Positions 26,165 through 36,149 of a stretch of 64,000 nt of DNA are shown piece by piece. How positions within the stretch are numbered: the first letter of the stretch is position 1; each line of letters starts with the position of its first letter. Made by a program: the position numbers and the translations under genes. The notes beneath the pieces were generated by a model that did not search any database, was not told where the DNA came from, and saw nothing but the letters and a program-made list of their open reading frames with translations. Source of the stretch: Sphingomonas jeddahensis (GTDB taxonomy: Bacteria > Pseudomonadota > Alphaproteobacteria > Sphingomonadales > Sphingomonadaceae); NCBI RefSeq assembly GCF_001981525.1, contig NZ_MPSB01000002.1, forward strand, positions 310,001-374,000, written 5' to 3'.

Positions 26165-27037
26165 TCAGCCCGCCTGTTGCCAGGCAGGTGCGTGGAGGCG
26201 CTGGCGCAGCGCCCCCGCGATCAGCTGGCATGCCTCCATCGACGCGGAAGCATCGCTGAGCGGCGGGAGCCAGGTGAAATCGTGAATGGTGCCGAGGAAG
26301 CGGACGGCGGAGACCTCGACGTCTTGGCGGATCAGCGTGTGCGCCAGCGCCTCCGCGCTGTCGCGGAACGGATCGGCCTCCGCCGTCAGCATCAGCACCG
26401 GCGGAAGGATCGCGGACCCTGCCGCAAGGCGCGCTGGCTCGATCGTCCCCGACGCTGCCGTCAGTGCGGCCGAACGGTGGTGCGGCATCCATGCGTCAGC
26501 CCGGCCTTCGACGGGGGGGCCGAGCACGGGTGTGGCCATCACCAGCAGCCGGTACTCGCCGCCATGGAGCGCAAGGTTGAGCGCCAGCGCCGCGCCAAGC
26601 CCGTCGCCGCCGATCGCGATGCGATCCGGACGGCCTGTGAGCGCGGACGTCGCTTCGATCCGGTCATCGATCATGGCCCGTAAGTCCGCTGGCGTCGCAT
26701 CGAAGGGCGCGACGAGTTCCAGAACGGCGATCCCCGCTTGCGCCGCCAGCGTCTGCAACGCCGCGGTTCGCAGGCCGGCATGCTCCGACGTTCCGGCCAG
26801 GTAGAGGAACAGGGGCAGCGGCGCCTTTGCGTCGGCTGGTCGTACCAGCACGCTATCCGGCGCCAGCCGCGTGACACCGGCCATGGCCGGCTCGGCGCCC
26901 AGAAGTCCGGCAGGCCGATCTTCCCAGCGATCCAGGAAGGAACGCACGACGGGATCGAGCACCGCCAGGGCCGACGCCGGCTCCACCAGCGCGGCGGCGC
27001 GTCGCGCGGCGATCGGGCACAAAGTGAACTGGGGCAC
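26165..27037 (-). CDS. alpha/beta hydrolase fold protein lacking the nucleophile Ser
   Basis: The protein follows the HSL/acetyl-esterase pattern: an N-terminal cap, FLYLAGTSEHAGLRTAALQT where HGGG is expected, IAIGGDGLGAALALNLALHG where GDSAGG is expected, then ALTAEADPFRDSAEALAH-like acid and IHDFTWL histidine regions. Asp and His are kept, but the nucleophile elbow reads GDGLG, with Gly in place of Ser. It is therefore probably not a serine esterase. GTG at 27037 with AAGGAAG is preferred to TTG at 27082. It lies 100 nt downstream of the regulator gene and may be co-transcribed with it. Confidence 0.8.
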   Translation of the reverse strand: MPQFTLCPIAARRAAALVEPASALAVLDPVVRSFLDRWEDRPAGLLGAEPAMAGVTRLAPDSVLVRPADAKAPLPLFLYLAGTSEHAGLRTAALQTLAAQAGIAVLELVAPFDATPADLRAMIDDRIEATSALTGRPDRIAIGGDGLGAALALNLALHGGEYRLLVMATPVLGPPVEGRADAWMPHHRSAALTAASGTIEPARLAAGSAILPPVLMLTAEADPFRDSAEALAHTLIRQDVEVSAVRFLGTIHDFTWLPPLSDASASMEACQLIAGALRQRLHAPAWQQAG

Positions 27038-27137
27038 GGCGTCTTCCTTGACCTTGACGCCGGGCGTTTGCCGGCTTGGCAAGGAGCGTTATGCCGCCCG
27101 CCTGACGGGCTCGCGAGTGAAGCGTCGTGAAGAGACG

Positions 27138-29594
27138 TTAAGCGGCTTCGCGCCGCCACGGCACCTGAGCATGGGCATCGCGCGCGACGGCGAACATCTC
27201 GGCTTGCATGGCGCTCATGCCCTCCACCGGTGTGTCGTCCCCCACCAGTGCGCGGGAGTAGCCGAGCACGAAACGCTGCCAGTGATCGAGGCCGTGCCGT
27301 TCCGTGCGCGCCCGCAAGGCGGCGATCCAAGCTTCCGCCAGCGCCGGTTCACCGGCGGCGATGGCGACCGGGATGCAGCCGATGGCGAGGCCATAGCAAA
27401 GCGACAACGCATGATCGATGTGCCCCGCATCCTCGGCGCAGTCACGGGCGATCGCGAGCGCGCCTGCCAGATCGCCGCGCGCCCAATGCAGCCGCATCAA
27501 CAGGCTCATGACCGCAATCTTGCCGTCGACCTGTGCGTGATTGGCGTGGTTGGCGCGCTCGGGCGCGGCGTCGCCGGCCATGACCTTTTCCAGCATCGCC
27601 GTCGCCGCGTCGTGGTCGCCGGAGAAATGATGCGACAGCGCGAGCATGTGTGCGCCCGTCAGCTGGTCTGCCAGCATGCCCTGTGGCCCGACCTCTCCAT
27701 CAAACTGCCGGGCGAGCATGAGGCTTTCGGTATAGTCGCCGGCGAGGATGCGCTGCGCCCAGACACCCCACAGCGCGCGGAGCGCCAGCGGCGCGGAGCC
27801 GACGCTTCGGGCGAGATCCAGCGCCCGCGCGAAGGCATCGGCCATGGCTGGCACCGGCCCCTGGATATGCCAAAGCGCGTGGCCGTAAGCGGACAACAGC
27901 TCGACCTGCCGCGCGGGATCGACGTCGCCGGCCTCCATCCTGGCAATCGCCGCCTCGGCATGGCGGAGGAAATCGCCGGGAAGCGACAGGTGAAACCACA
28001 GGGGCGCGGCGGCGATCACCAGTTCGGTGGCGAGCAAAGGATCGCCGCTGCCTCCGGCCGCGCCGCTCGCCCACATGATGGCACTGCGCACATCGTCGAT
28101 CTGCGCGCTATAATCCGCCAGCCATTCGCGTACCGCCTTTCCCTCCCAGGCGGCTGCGCTGCCCGCCAGCCGGCCGAGCAGGTAGCGGGCGTGATCCCGC
28201 CGCGCGCCTTCGTCGAAGCCGGCGGCGTCGAGCCGCGCGAGGCCGTAATGGCGGGTGGTGTCCAAGAGCCGGAAGCGCGCGCCGCGGGCGGCGGGGGCTG
28301 CCACCACCATCGACTTGGCAACGAGTTCGTCAAGCAGGTCCTGCGCCCCGTGACCGGATGGCGGGAGCCCGGTGCCCAGCGCTGCGGCCGCGTCTGCCGC
28401 GAAGCTGCCGCGGAACAGCGACAGGCGATCGAGCAGCGCGCGTACCGGCGGATCGAGCAGGTCGTAGCTCCAGTCCAGCGCGCCCCGCAGCGTGCGGTGG
28501 CGCGGCACCGCAGTTCGCCGGCCACGATTCAGCAGGGCGAAGCGGTCGTCCAGTCCCGCGGCGATCGCCTGGGGGGTCATGGTGTCGCTGCGGGCGGCGG
28601 CGAGCTCGATGGCGAGCGGAATGCCGTCGAGCCGCTGACAGATCTCGACGACGGCGGGCAGATTATCTTCATCGAGCCGGAAGTCGGCGTTCACGGCGCG
28701 GGCGCGATCCGCAAACAGAGCGGTGGCGGCGCAGGATGCCGCTTGCTCAAGGCTGTTGCGATCCGCGTCCCCCGGCACCTCGAGCGCGGCCAACCGGTGT
28801 ACCCATTCGCCTTCGGCACGCAGCGGCTCGCGGCTGGTGGCGAGGAGAAGCAGGCTGGGCGCGGCCTGAAGCAGCGTCTCGGCCAGCGCGGCGGCGGCGT
28901 CCACGACATGTTCGCAATTGTCGAGCAGAATGAGCCCCGGCCGGTCGCAAAAACGGGTGGCGACGCGCCCGGCCAGATCGGTGCCGGCGCCCGGCAGCCC
29001 CAGCGCCGTCGCGAGCGTCACGGCCACGGTGGAACCCTCGCTGACCGGCGCGAGATCGACGAACCAGGCGTCCATCGCGTTCTGGTCGGCGACCCGCTGC
29101 CCGATCGCCAGCGCCGCCGTCGTCTTGCCGATCCCGCCCGGCCCCACCAGCGAAAGAAACCGGCGCGCGGTCACTTCCTCGACAAGTGCGGCGATCACCG
29201 GCTCGCGGCCGAGAATGGCACCGACCCGCGAGGGCAGCCGGGCGCGAGCAGCGTTAGCGGGAGCAGGCACCGCTAAGTCTTCGCGCAAAACCGGCACAGT
29301 GAGGCGGTAGCCGCGCCCCGCCTCCGCGACGATCAGCGGCTCGCCCCCATCCTGCCCGAGCGCCTTTCGTGCGGCGGAGAGATGGACCCGGATGGCGCTG
29401 TCGTCGATCGCTTGGCGAGGCCAGACACGCTCGATCAGCTCGTCGCGGGAGACCAGCTTCCCCTCGGCCTCCGCCAGCACCGCAAGCAGATTGAGCGCGC
29501 GGGTGCCGAGCTTCACCGGCACCCCCTCGCGCGTCAGGGTGAGGTGAGGAAGCTCGAGCACGAAGGGGCCGAACCGATATCGCGTCCCTGCCAT
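27138..29594 (-). CDS. transcriptional regulator: OmpR-type winged helix plus AAA/NB-ARC ATPase
   Basis: This is an 818-residue one-component regulator. Residues 1-100 are an OmpR/PhoB-like DNA-binding domain (RFGPFVLELPHLTLTREG, LVSRDELIERVWP, AIRVHLSAARKALG). An STAND/NB-ARC-type ATPase follows, with Walker A GPGGIGKTT near residue 150, Walker B LILLDNCEHV and sensor LLATSREPL. The C-terminal half is helical and TPR-like. Such proteins sense a ligand through the helical part and switch with ATP. It is adjacent to and co-directional with the hydrolase operon, its best candidate target. Confidence 0.92.
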   Translation of the reverse strand: MAGTRYRFGPFVLELPHLTLTREGVPVKLGTRALNLLAVLAEAEGKLVSRDELIERVWPRQAIDDSAIRVHLSAARKALGQDGGEPLIVAEAGRGYRLTVPVLREDLAVPAPANAARARLPSRVGAILGREPVIAALVEEVTARRFLSLVGPGGIGKTTAALAIGQRVADQNAMDAWFVDLAPVSEGSTVAVTLATALGLPGAGTDLAGRVATRFCDRPGLILLDNCEHVVDAAAALAETLLQAAPSLLLLATSREPLRAEGEWVHRLAALEVPGDADRNSLEQAASCAATALFADRARAVNADFRLDEDNLPAVVEICQRLDGIPLAIELAAARSDTMTPQAIAAGLDDRFALLNRGRRTAVPRHRTLRGALDWSYDLLDPPVRALLDRLSLFRGSFAADAAAALGTGLPPSGHGAQDLLDELVAKSMVVAAPAARGARFRLLDTTRHYGLARLDAAGFDEGARRDHARYLLGRLAGSAAAWEGKAVREWLADYSAQIDDVRSAIMWASGAAGGSGDPLLATELVIAAAPLWFHLSLPGDFLRHAEAAIARMEAGDVDPARQVELLSAYGHALWHIQGPVPAMADAFARALDLARSVGSAPLALRALWGVWAQRILAGDYTESLMLARQFDGEVGPQGMLADQLTGAHMLALSHHFSGDHDAATAMLEKVMAGDAAPERANHANHAQVDGKIAVMSLLMRLHWARGDLAGALAIARDCAEDAGHIDHALSLCYGLAIGCIPVAIAAGEPALAEAWIAALRARTERHGLDHWQRFVLGYSRALVGDDTPVEGMSAMQAEMFAVARDAHAQVPWRREAA

Positions 29595-29684
29595 TGCCGT
29601 GTTCCATCACCCTCAACGCTGCGTCGCGCCGCTGCCTAGCCGCGCGGCGGACAGGCGCAATAGCATCGTGCCCGGATCGGCCGA

Positions 29685-30875
29685 TCACGTCGAGCGGCTG
29701 GCGCCGGCAAGCTGCACCGCCACCGCCGCCGCCGACAAGGCCGCGCCAAGGATCGACACCGCCGTCCAGCCGCTTGTGCTCCACGCCCAGGTTGCCGCGG
29801 CGGACCCTGCGGCCCCGCCCAGGAACATGGCGCCCATGAAGATCGTGTTGAGCCGCGCCCGTGCCTCCGGCCGCAGCGCGTAAACGATATGCTGGTTGGA
29901 GACGAGCGCGCTCTGGACACCGAAGTCGAGCAGGATCACCCCGACAACGAGCCCGGCCAGCGACGCCCACAGGCCAAAGATCGCCCAGCCGGCAAGCGCC
30001 AGCACCGCACCGAGCAGGATCACCAGGTGCGGACCGCGCCGATCGGCAACGCGCCCGGCGATCGGCGCCGCGAGCACGCCTACCGCCCCGACGACCCCGA
30101 AAAGGCCGGCCGCTTCCGCGCCCAGTCCGAACCTCGGCTGCTGCAAGCGCAACGCCAGGATCGTCCAGAAGACGCTAAAGGCGCCGAACAGCAATGCCTG
30201 CGTGATCGCCGCCTTCCGCAGCGGCGCGAATTCCCTCCAGAGCGCAGCCAGCGACCGGATCAGCGCACCGTAGCGCATGCTGCTGTCGGGCCGGCTGTGG
30301 GGCAGCCGCGCCGCCATTACCGCGCCGGCACCGAGCGCCATCGGAACGCCAAGCCAGAACATCGCACGCCAGCCGGCATGCGCTCCAACGAAGCCGGCCA
30401 GCGTGCGGCTGAGCAGGATGCCGCACAACAGCCCGGCCATGACCGTACCGACCGTGGCACCGCGCCGCTCGGGCGATGCGAGATGCGCTGCGAACGGGAC
30501 GATCTGCTGCGCCACAGTCGATAGCACGCCGACCAGCAGCGAGGCGGCGAGCACGAGTGCCGGGCCGGGTGCCACCGCGGCGAGCGCAAGAGCAGCGGCA
30601 AGAGCCAGGAATTGGATCAGAATGAGGCGTCGCCGCTCCACCAGGTCGCCGAGCGGCACCAGCAAGAACAGCCCCGCGGCATAGCCTAGCTGAGTGGCGG
30701 TCGGCACCAGCGTGGTGAGCGGCCCCGGCAGATCGGCTTGCATCATGCCGAGCATCGGCTGGTTGTAATAGATATTGGCCACACCGACACCGGCGGCACC
30801 GGCCATCGCAAGGGTGAGCCCCTGCCCCCTCCGGGCATACGACAATGCACCAGCGCGTTCTGCTCTGTGTTCCAC
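29685..30875 (-). CDS. MFS transporter (arabinose-efflux-like)
   Basis: A 12-helix drug/metabolite efflux permease. [19 protein letters not shown] and [20 protein letters not shown] are typical of the group often annotated as arabinose efflux permeases. GTG at 30875 with CAGGAAA is preferred; the longer frame to 30953 would enter the divergent LysR promoter. It is transcribed away from the LysR gene across 100 bp, the usual arrangement for a LysR target. Confidence 0.92.
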   Translation of the reverse strand: MEHRAERAGALSYARRGQGLTLAMAGAAGVGVANIYYNQPMLGMMQADLPGPLTTLVPTATQLGYAAGLFLLVPLGDLVERRRLILIQFLALAAALALAAVAPGPALVLAASLLVGVLSTVAQQIVPFAAHLASPERRGATVGTVMAGLLCGILLSRTLAGFVGAHAGWRAMFWLGVPMALGAGAVMAARLPHSRPDSSMRYGALIRSLAALWREFAPLRKAAITQALLFGAFSVFWTILALRLQQPRFGLGAEAAGLFGVVGAVGVLAAPIAGRVADRRGPHLVILLGAVLALAGWAIFGLWASLAGLVVGVILLDFGVQSALVSNQHIVYALRPEARARLNTIFMGAMFLGGAAGSAAATWAWSTSGWTAVSILGAALSAAAVAVQLAGASRST

Positions 30876-30892
30876 GCGAATTTCCTGCTTTA

Positions 30893-30935
30893 ATCTCGTG
30901 TCGATGCAAAGCTGGACCTTCTCGCTTGACGAGAT
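30893..30935. promoter_or_regulatory. inverted repeat in the MFS/LysR divergent promoter
   Basis: ATCTCGT (30893-30899) and ACGAGAT (30929-30935) are exact reverse complements with 29 bp between them, inside the 100-bp gap between divergent starts. It may be the binding region of the LysR protein. Confidence 0.4.
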
Positions 30936-30975
30936 AAGTGGCGCCATCTGCAAAGCCGGCTTATCATTAGGCGAT

Positions 30976-31947
30976 ATGATCGAACTCGCCGACGTTACCG
31001 TATTCGTTCACGCGATCCGGCAGGGCAGCCTTTCCGCTGCCGGGCGGTGGTTGGGCCTGACCCCGGTCGCCGCATCGCGCAGGCTCGCCACGCTCGAGCA
31101 GGAATTGGGCGTTCGCCTAGTCAATCGTACCATCCGGTCGCTGTCGCTGACGCCCGAGGGCGAAGCCTTTCTGCCGCATGCGGAAGCGATGCTCGACCAT
31201 GCCGAAGAAGGGCGCGCGGCGGCAGCCCCCGACAACGCGGGGGCGTCCGGCGTGCTTCGGATCGCCGCGTCGGTGCCGTTCGGCCGCAAGGTGGTGACAC
31301 CGATGCTGGCGCTGTTCCTTGGCATGCACCCGCGCCTGCGAGTCGAATTACGGCTGAGCGATGCGCTGGTCGATATCGCTGGGGAAGGCATCGACATCGC
31401 GCTGCGGCTGGGAGAGCTGCGTGAGAACGGGCTGATCGCACGGCGGCTGGCGGATAACCCACGGGGCCTGTACGCCGCGCCGGCTTATCTTGCTGCGCAC
31501 GGCACGCCGGCGTCGCTGAAGGATCTGCAGCATCACGAGTGCCTGTCAACACCAGCCACGACGCATTGGATCTTCGATAGCAACGGGCGCTCGGTACGCC
31601 AGGCCATCAAGGGTCGCTTCGTGGCCGACAGCGTCGAGGCGCTCCACGAGGCGAGCGTATCGGGACTAGGTATTGTTGGCCTTTCCGAATGGAACGTGCG
31701 CGAAGAAGTGGCGAATGGCCGGCTCACACCGGTCGCTCTGGCCGACGGAACGTTAGCGGATCAGGGCATCTGGGCCGTTCTAGCGAGCCGACGCCACCAA
31801 CCAGCCAAGCTCCGCCTCTTCCTGGAGGCGTTCGGCACGTATTTAACCGAGTTCGGCCAGACCTTCCGTTCGGACCCGTGTCAGACGCCAGGCCGTCTCG
31901 AGAATCTCGGGTCGCCAATCGTGCCGAGTTCGACGCACTCACTTTAG
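30976..31947 (+). CDS. LysR-family transcriptional regulator
   Basis: The N-terminal winged HTH ([51 protein letters not shown]) and the effector-binding domain ([19 protein letters not shown] and [20 protein letters not shown]) are complete. ATG at 30976 is chosen because upstream codons overlap the divergent promoter. It probably controls the neighbouring MFS efflux gene. The C-terminus runs about 30 residues past the usual end. Confidence 0.92.
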   Translation: MIELADVTVFVHAIRQGSLSAAGRWLGLTPVAASRRLATLEQELGVRLVNRTIRSLSLTPEGEAFLPHAEAMLDHAEEGRAAAAPDNAGASGVLRIAASVPFGRKVVTPMLALFLGMHPRLRVELRLSDALVDIAGEGIDIALRLGELRENGLIARRLADNPRGLYAAPAYLAAHGTPASLKDLQHHECLSTPATTHWIFDSNGRSVRQAIKGRFVADSVEALHEASVSGLGIVGLSEWNVREEVANGRLTPVALADGTLADQGIWAVLASRRHQPAKLRLFLEAFGTYLTEFGQTFRSDPCQTPGRLENLGSPIVPSSTHSL

Positions 31948-32216
31948 CAACTCGCCAGATAGTGAGCTTGCGAAGGCAGCTTGCTCGGTCGGTCCCGTGG
32001 CGAGACTAACTTAACTCGCTGGATGGCAATCGGGCATGTTAACGGGAACCGCAGCTTCGTTGCCCCAGAAGGCGACGTTCAGCAACGCTCTGATCGTTCC
32101 CGTGCTATGCCGTTCGTTCACGCGTCTCTCTCCGGCGCATCAACCACATCCTGCAATCGTCGCTTTACCGGTTGGCTTACTATCGAGTGGTCGTTTCGGC
32201 GCTATGGAGATGAGTG
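31948..32216. other. intergenic region upstream of the integrase remnant
   Basis: No gene is supported. It holds a copy of CGTTCGTTCA at 32111-32120. It marks the left border of the accessory region. Confidence 0.5.
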
Positions 32217-32487
32217 ATGGGTCACTCGTCGATTGACCCTGCCTTTCACGAACTTCGTCCTTGGAACGAAGGCCGGTTGGTCGGTGCAAAGCGAGCCCTG
32301 AAGCAGAAAACAGGTCTGGGCTATCCGCTTTTGGCGCGACCAGCACAGGCGACTAGGTGACCGGGCGCTGTTCGACTTCGCAATCGACAGCAAGCTGCGC
32401 GGGTGTGACGTGGTCAAGGTGCGGATCGGAGACGTAGTCTCGAGTGGGCGTGTTCGTGATCGCGCCATCATCGTTCAGCAAAAGACG
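32217..32487 (+). pseudogene. tyrosine recombinase/integrase, frameshifted and truncated
   Basis: From ATG at 32217 the frame reads MGHSSIDPAFHELRPWNEGR then LVGAKRALK. The frame then shifts by one near 32310 and continues as VWAIRFWRDQHRRLGDRALF then DFAIDSKLRGCDVVKVRIGD to about 32487. Both halves belong to the start of a tyrosine-type integrase that I recall as common in sphingomonads. The box-A Arg (KLRGCD) is present, but the HxxR and Tyr half is missing, so it cannot be active. About 110 bp beyond 32510 encode an unrelated hydrophobic scrap (LFFYMGQLKLNEATATML). Confidence 0.75.
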
Positions 32488-32645
32488 CCGATCTCGCCAT
32501 CGCGAGGTTCACTGGCACCATTAGCTCGGTGCGCTGTTCTTCTACATGGGGCAGCTGAAGTTGAACGAGGCGACCGCCACGATGCTGATCCCGATCTCCA
32601 CCTTGCCGCCGAAAGCCGGAGCGTCAACAACGTAGCGAGGGCTCC

Positions 32646-35600
32646 TCAGGAAGCTACACCCGCTCTGAGGGCTGCGATGCTCCGGCGCAGCTCGTCAGTT
32701 CTGAATGGTTTGAGAAGCCGCGGAAAGTCCGGGGCGATGTCATCGACGTCGGAATAGCCCGATACGATCAGGATTGGCAGGTCCGGGCGCCTCAGCTTCG
32801 CCTTTCGAGCAAGCTCGGTTCCTGTCATCTCCGGCATCAGATGATCCGTGACGAGCAGGTCGATGCCCGGCTGATCGTCCAGTATGTGCTCCGCCTGCGC
32901 AGCGGAACTGGCTTCGACGACGGCGAAGCCGAGGCTTGCCAGCATGTCAGCGGTGCTTGCCCTCACCAGCGCTTCGTCATCGACCAGCAGCACCGTTGAT
33001 CGGCCCGCTGGCTCGAGCATCTCCCTGGTAGCCGTCTCCTGCTGGCTGCTCGGGGGATCGGCTGCGGGAATGACGATCTGCACGAGCGTACCGGCGCCGA
33101 GCTGGCTCGTGATGCGGATCGTCCCGCCAAGTTGGGCGGCAAGGCCGTGCACCATCGAGAGGCCAAGGCCGGTGCCGCGCCCGCTGCCTTTGGTCGAGAA
33201 GAACGGCTCGGTCGCGCGCTCGAGGACGCTCGCCGGCATGCCCATCCCTGTGTCCTCGACCACGATCGAAACGTAGCGGCCAGGCTCTAGCTCGCCGTGC
33301 GTGTCGCCGCTCGTCTCCAACATCGCCACTCTGACGGACAGCTTGCCACCGTCCGGCATCGCATCACGAGCGTTCACCGCCAGATTCAAGAGTGCCATCT
33401 CCAGCTGATTGGCGTCTGCTTTGCCCCAGAGGGGCGCGAGCGGATGTTCGAAGTCGACGTCGATGCGTGATCCGACGGTGGTCTCGATCAGGCCACGCAG
33501 CGATTGCGTGAGGACCACGACATCCACCGCACCGATCTGCAACGGCTGACGACGAGCAAACGCCAGCAAACGCTGCACGAGCATTCTCGCCCGGTCTGCC
33601 GCTTCGATCGCCCCCCCTACAAGCCGGCCCGACCGCGGATCAGGAAGCCCGCGCTGTTGAAGCAGGTCGAGCGCGCCGACAATCGGCGTCAGCAGGTTGT
33701 TGAAGTCATGAGCCAGCCCGCCGGTGATCTGGCCGATCGACTCCATCTTCTGGCTCTGGCGCAATGCCTCCTCTGCCTTGCGCAATGCCTCGGCACGCTC
33801 GCGTTCCCCCGTGATATCGCGTGCGATGCTGTAGAAGCGATCGCCTTCCGGCACGGCCGTCCAGGACAACCACCGATACGAGCCATCCTTCGCGCGAAAT
33901 CGGTTGATGAAGTTCGTCGTCACCTGTCCCGACGCGAGCCGCTGGTTCTCGCCCGCCGTTAGCGCCCGATCGTCGGGATGCTCCATCCACTCGGATGTTC
34001 GACCGACGAGTTCTTCCTCGCTCCACCCGAGCAACGTCGTCCAGGCGGGGCTGGCGGCAAGCCATCTGCCTTCCGAATTGGCGACGACGAAGGGATCATG
34101 CGAAATCGTCCACAAGCGATCGCGCTCCGCGGTGCGCTCGTCGACATTGTTCCTGAGCAGCGCGTTCAAACGGTTCAGTTCCTGCTCCGCGCGCTTCCGC
34201 TCGGTGATGTCCAGCACCGTCCCGGTATATCGAACCGCGGCCGCATCGATGCCTCCGCCCTCGAACACGGCGCGCCCGTGGACCAGCACCCACCGCTCCG
34301 CGCCGTTGGCATGGACGACGCGATATTCGAATGGCGCCGTGTCCTGAACCGCCGGACTCAACGCTCGCGCCATCTGCTCCTCGACGACTGGTCGGTCGTC
34401 CGGGTGCATGACGGCAAGGACATCCTCGATCACGCGTGGGTGTCCTTCGGGAAGACCGAAGATGATCCGCGCCTCTTCCGAATGCGTCAGAGTGCCGCGA
34501 CGGATATCCAGATCCCAGATCCCGATCTGCGCCGCCTCGGTCGCCAGTGCCAGGCGATCCACGGTCTCTTGCAACAGCTGACCTGCGGACCGCTCCGCCG
34601 TGGCGTCGCGCACGATCCCCACCGCACGGACACAGCGCCCGTGGGCGTCAAAAATCGGCCGCCCTTTGGAGGCAATCCACCGAACCGAGCCGTCAGGGTG
34701 GACGACGCGATATTCATGAGTCGATGCTTCGCGCCTCCCTCGAGCAGCGATCAGGCTCTCCTCGTAAGCCTTTCGATCGCCGGGGTGGATCGTCTGTCGA
34801 ACCTGCGCGATCGACAGTGGCCCCGCGACATGGTCGAGCCCATGCATCGCCTTGTAGCTATCGGAGACGTGACCCTGGTCCTCCGGAACATCCCAGTCCC
34901 AGGCGCCAATACCTCCCACCTCTTGCGCAAGGTTGAAGCGCTCTTCGTGCAGATCGCGAGCGGCAACGGCTTCGTCGAGAACCGCGCCAACCGCATCAAT
35001 CTCGCGCAGCCCGCTCGCCTCGTAGCGGGGCGCGTCCCCGTCCCTGATGCGTAGCGCGGCTTCGCACAGGTGGTTCACCGCCTCGGTCACGCGCCTGGCA
35101 ACCAGCAGCCCGATCGCACCCCCGATCAGCAGAAGGACGACGGCGCTCAGCAGCCCGAGGTATAGGGCCCTTGTCGCCGCCGCGGTGACCTGATCACGAG
35201 GCGCCGCGACGACGAACGTCCAGCCCGACCGCGGCGATTTGCTGAAGGCAGCGAGCGTCGCCTCTCCCGATAGCGCGGTGCTTTCGCGAATGCCTTCGCC
35301 GCGTGCGGCGATGTCGGCTCGAAGATCAGCGGTGGCGAGGTCTCCGATAAATCTCTCTGGATCGGCGTTGCGCCAGACCACCCGCCCATTCTGATCGAGG
35401 ATGGTGCCGAACGTGCCCGCAGAAAGATGCTGCCGATCGAGCACGGACCGCAGAAAACGTGGTTTGAAGATAACCGAGATCACATACTTCGCTCGGCCAT
35501 CGCGAACGACTGGCACATCGACGCACAGGATATGGTTGACCACCACCCCCCGGGTCAGATCACAAGTCCGGCTCTTGCCCTGATCGAGGACAGACCAGAT

Positions 35601-35975
35601 TTGCCGTGGATAGGATGCGTGCGGGAGGGCGGCGCCCTGCGGCAAACGCGTATTTACGAGTTGCTGGCCATCGCGCTGCCCAACCACGATCCAGGCGTCG
35701 GGGTCCGCGAGAAGTTTGCGGGCGCGCGCGTCGAAGTGCGCCCAATCCGCTTCGTCGATATACCTCTTGTCCGCCAGCGCCTGCAATATACCTTCAAACC
35801 GCTCGAGCTCGCCGTCGATAACGAGACCGAGCGCGCGGGTGGTGGACAGAAGCTGCGCCTGTGTTTGAGATCGTCCGTATTGCGCCACTTCGTGCAACAG
35901 AATGGCTGCAGCAGCGCAGACCAACCCGACGAGCACGACAGCCATCGAGATCATGTAGCTTCGTAACGAGCGCAA
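32646..35975 (-). CDS. hybrid sensor histidine kinase with Cache and three PAS domains
   Basis: A 1109-residue membrane sensor. It has an N-terminal TM helix, an extracytoplasmic Cache-like region (about 35-260, with DPDAWIVVGQRDG), a second TM near 275-295 with a HAMP-like linker, and three PAS domains (about 340-455, 470-590, 615-730). The HisKA domain has the phospho-acceptor His756 in GLAHDFNN. The HATPase has NARDAMPDGG and GTGLGLSMVHG, and the C-terminal receiver has LLVDDE, LLVTDHLMPEMTG and LKPF. The start is TTG at 35975 or ATG at 35954; the former supplies basic residues before the first helix. It lies alone; the signal is unknown. Confidence 0.93.
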   Translation of the reverse strand: MRSLRSYMISMAVVLVGLVCAAAAILLHEVAQYGRSQTQAQLLSTTRALGLVIDGELERFEGILQALADKRYIDEADWAHFDARARKLLADPDAWIVVGQRDGQQLVNTRLPQGAALPHASYPRQIWSVLDQGKSRTCDLTRGVVVNHILCVDVPVVRDGRAKYVISVIFKPRFLRSVLDRQHLSAGTFGTILDQNGRVVWRNADPERFIGDLATADLRADIAARGEGIRESTALSGEATLAAFSKSPRSGWTFVVAAPRDQVTAAATRALYLGLLSAVVLLLIGGAIGLLVARRVTEAVNHLCEAALRIRDGDAPRYEASGLREIDAVGAVLDEAVAARDLHEERFNLAQEVGGIGAWDWDVPEDQGHVSDSYKAMHGLDHVAGPLSIAQVRQTIHPGDRKAYEESLIAARGRREASTHEYRVVHPDGSVRWIASKGRPIFDAHGRCVRAVGIVRDATAERSAGQLLQETVDRLALATEAAQIGIWDLDIRRGTLTHSEEARIIFGLPEGHPRVIEDVLAVMHPDDRPVVEEQMARALSPAVQDTAPFEYRVVHANGAERWVLVHGRAVFEGGGIDAAAVRYTGTVLDITERKRAEQELNRLNALLRNNVDERTAERDRLWTISHDPFVVANSEGRWLAASPAWTTLLGWSEEELVGRTSEWMEHPDDRALTAGENQRLASGQVTTNFINRFRAKDGSYRWLSWTAVPEGDRFYSIARDITGERERAEALRKAEEALRQSQKMESIGQITGGLAHDFNNLLTPIVGALDLLQQRGLPDPRSGRLVGGAIEAADRARMLVQRLLAFARRQPLQIGAVDVVVLTQSLRGLIETTVGSRIDVDFEHPLAPLWGKADANQLEMALLNLAVNARDAMPDGGKLSVRVAMLETSGDTHGELEPGRYVSIVVEDTGMGMPASVLERATEPFFSTKGSGRGTGLGLSMVHGLAAQLGGTIRITSQLGAGTLVQIVIPAADPPSSQQETATREMLEPAGRSTVLLVDDEALVRASTADMLASLGFAVVEASSAAQAEHILDDQPGIDLLVTDHLMPEMTGTELARKAKLRRPDLPILIVSGYSDVDDIAPDFPRLLKPFRTDELRRSIAALRAGVAS

Positions 35976-36149
35976 TCCGTTTGAACTTTCCCAACCCGAA
36001 GAAACGCAATGCCCCTTTTACCCCACTGGAACAACGCCAAGTTGGAGACGAAAAGCGCTCGCGGATGCCGTAGTCTTCGGTTTGCAATCTCCAGGTAGGT
36101 CTCGCGGGAAGCGGTCCTGCGGACCACCTCCCTGATTATTGGCTGAGCG

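Noticed and set aside
26871..29276. 801-residue open frame on the plus strand
   Set aside because: It lies opposite the STAND-type regulator, which has clear DNA-binding and Walker motifs. The antisense frame has no recognisable domain and no start signal.
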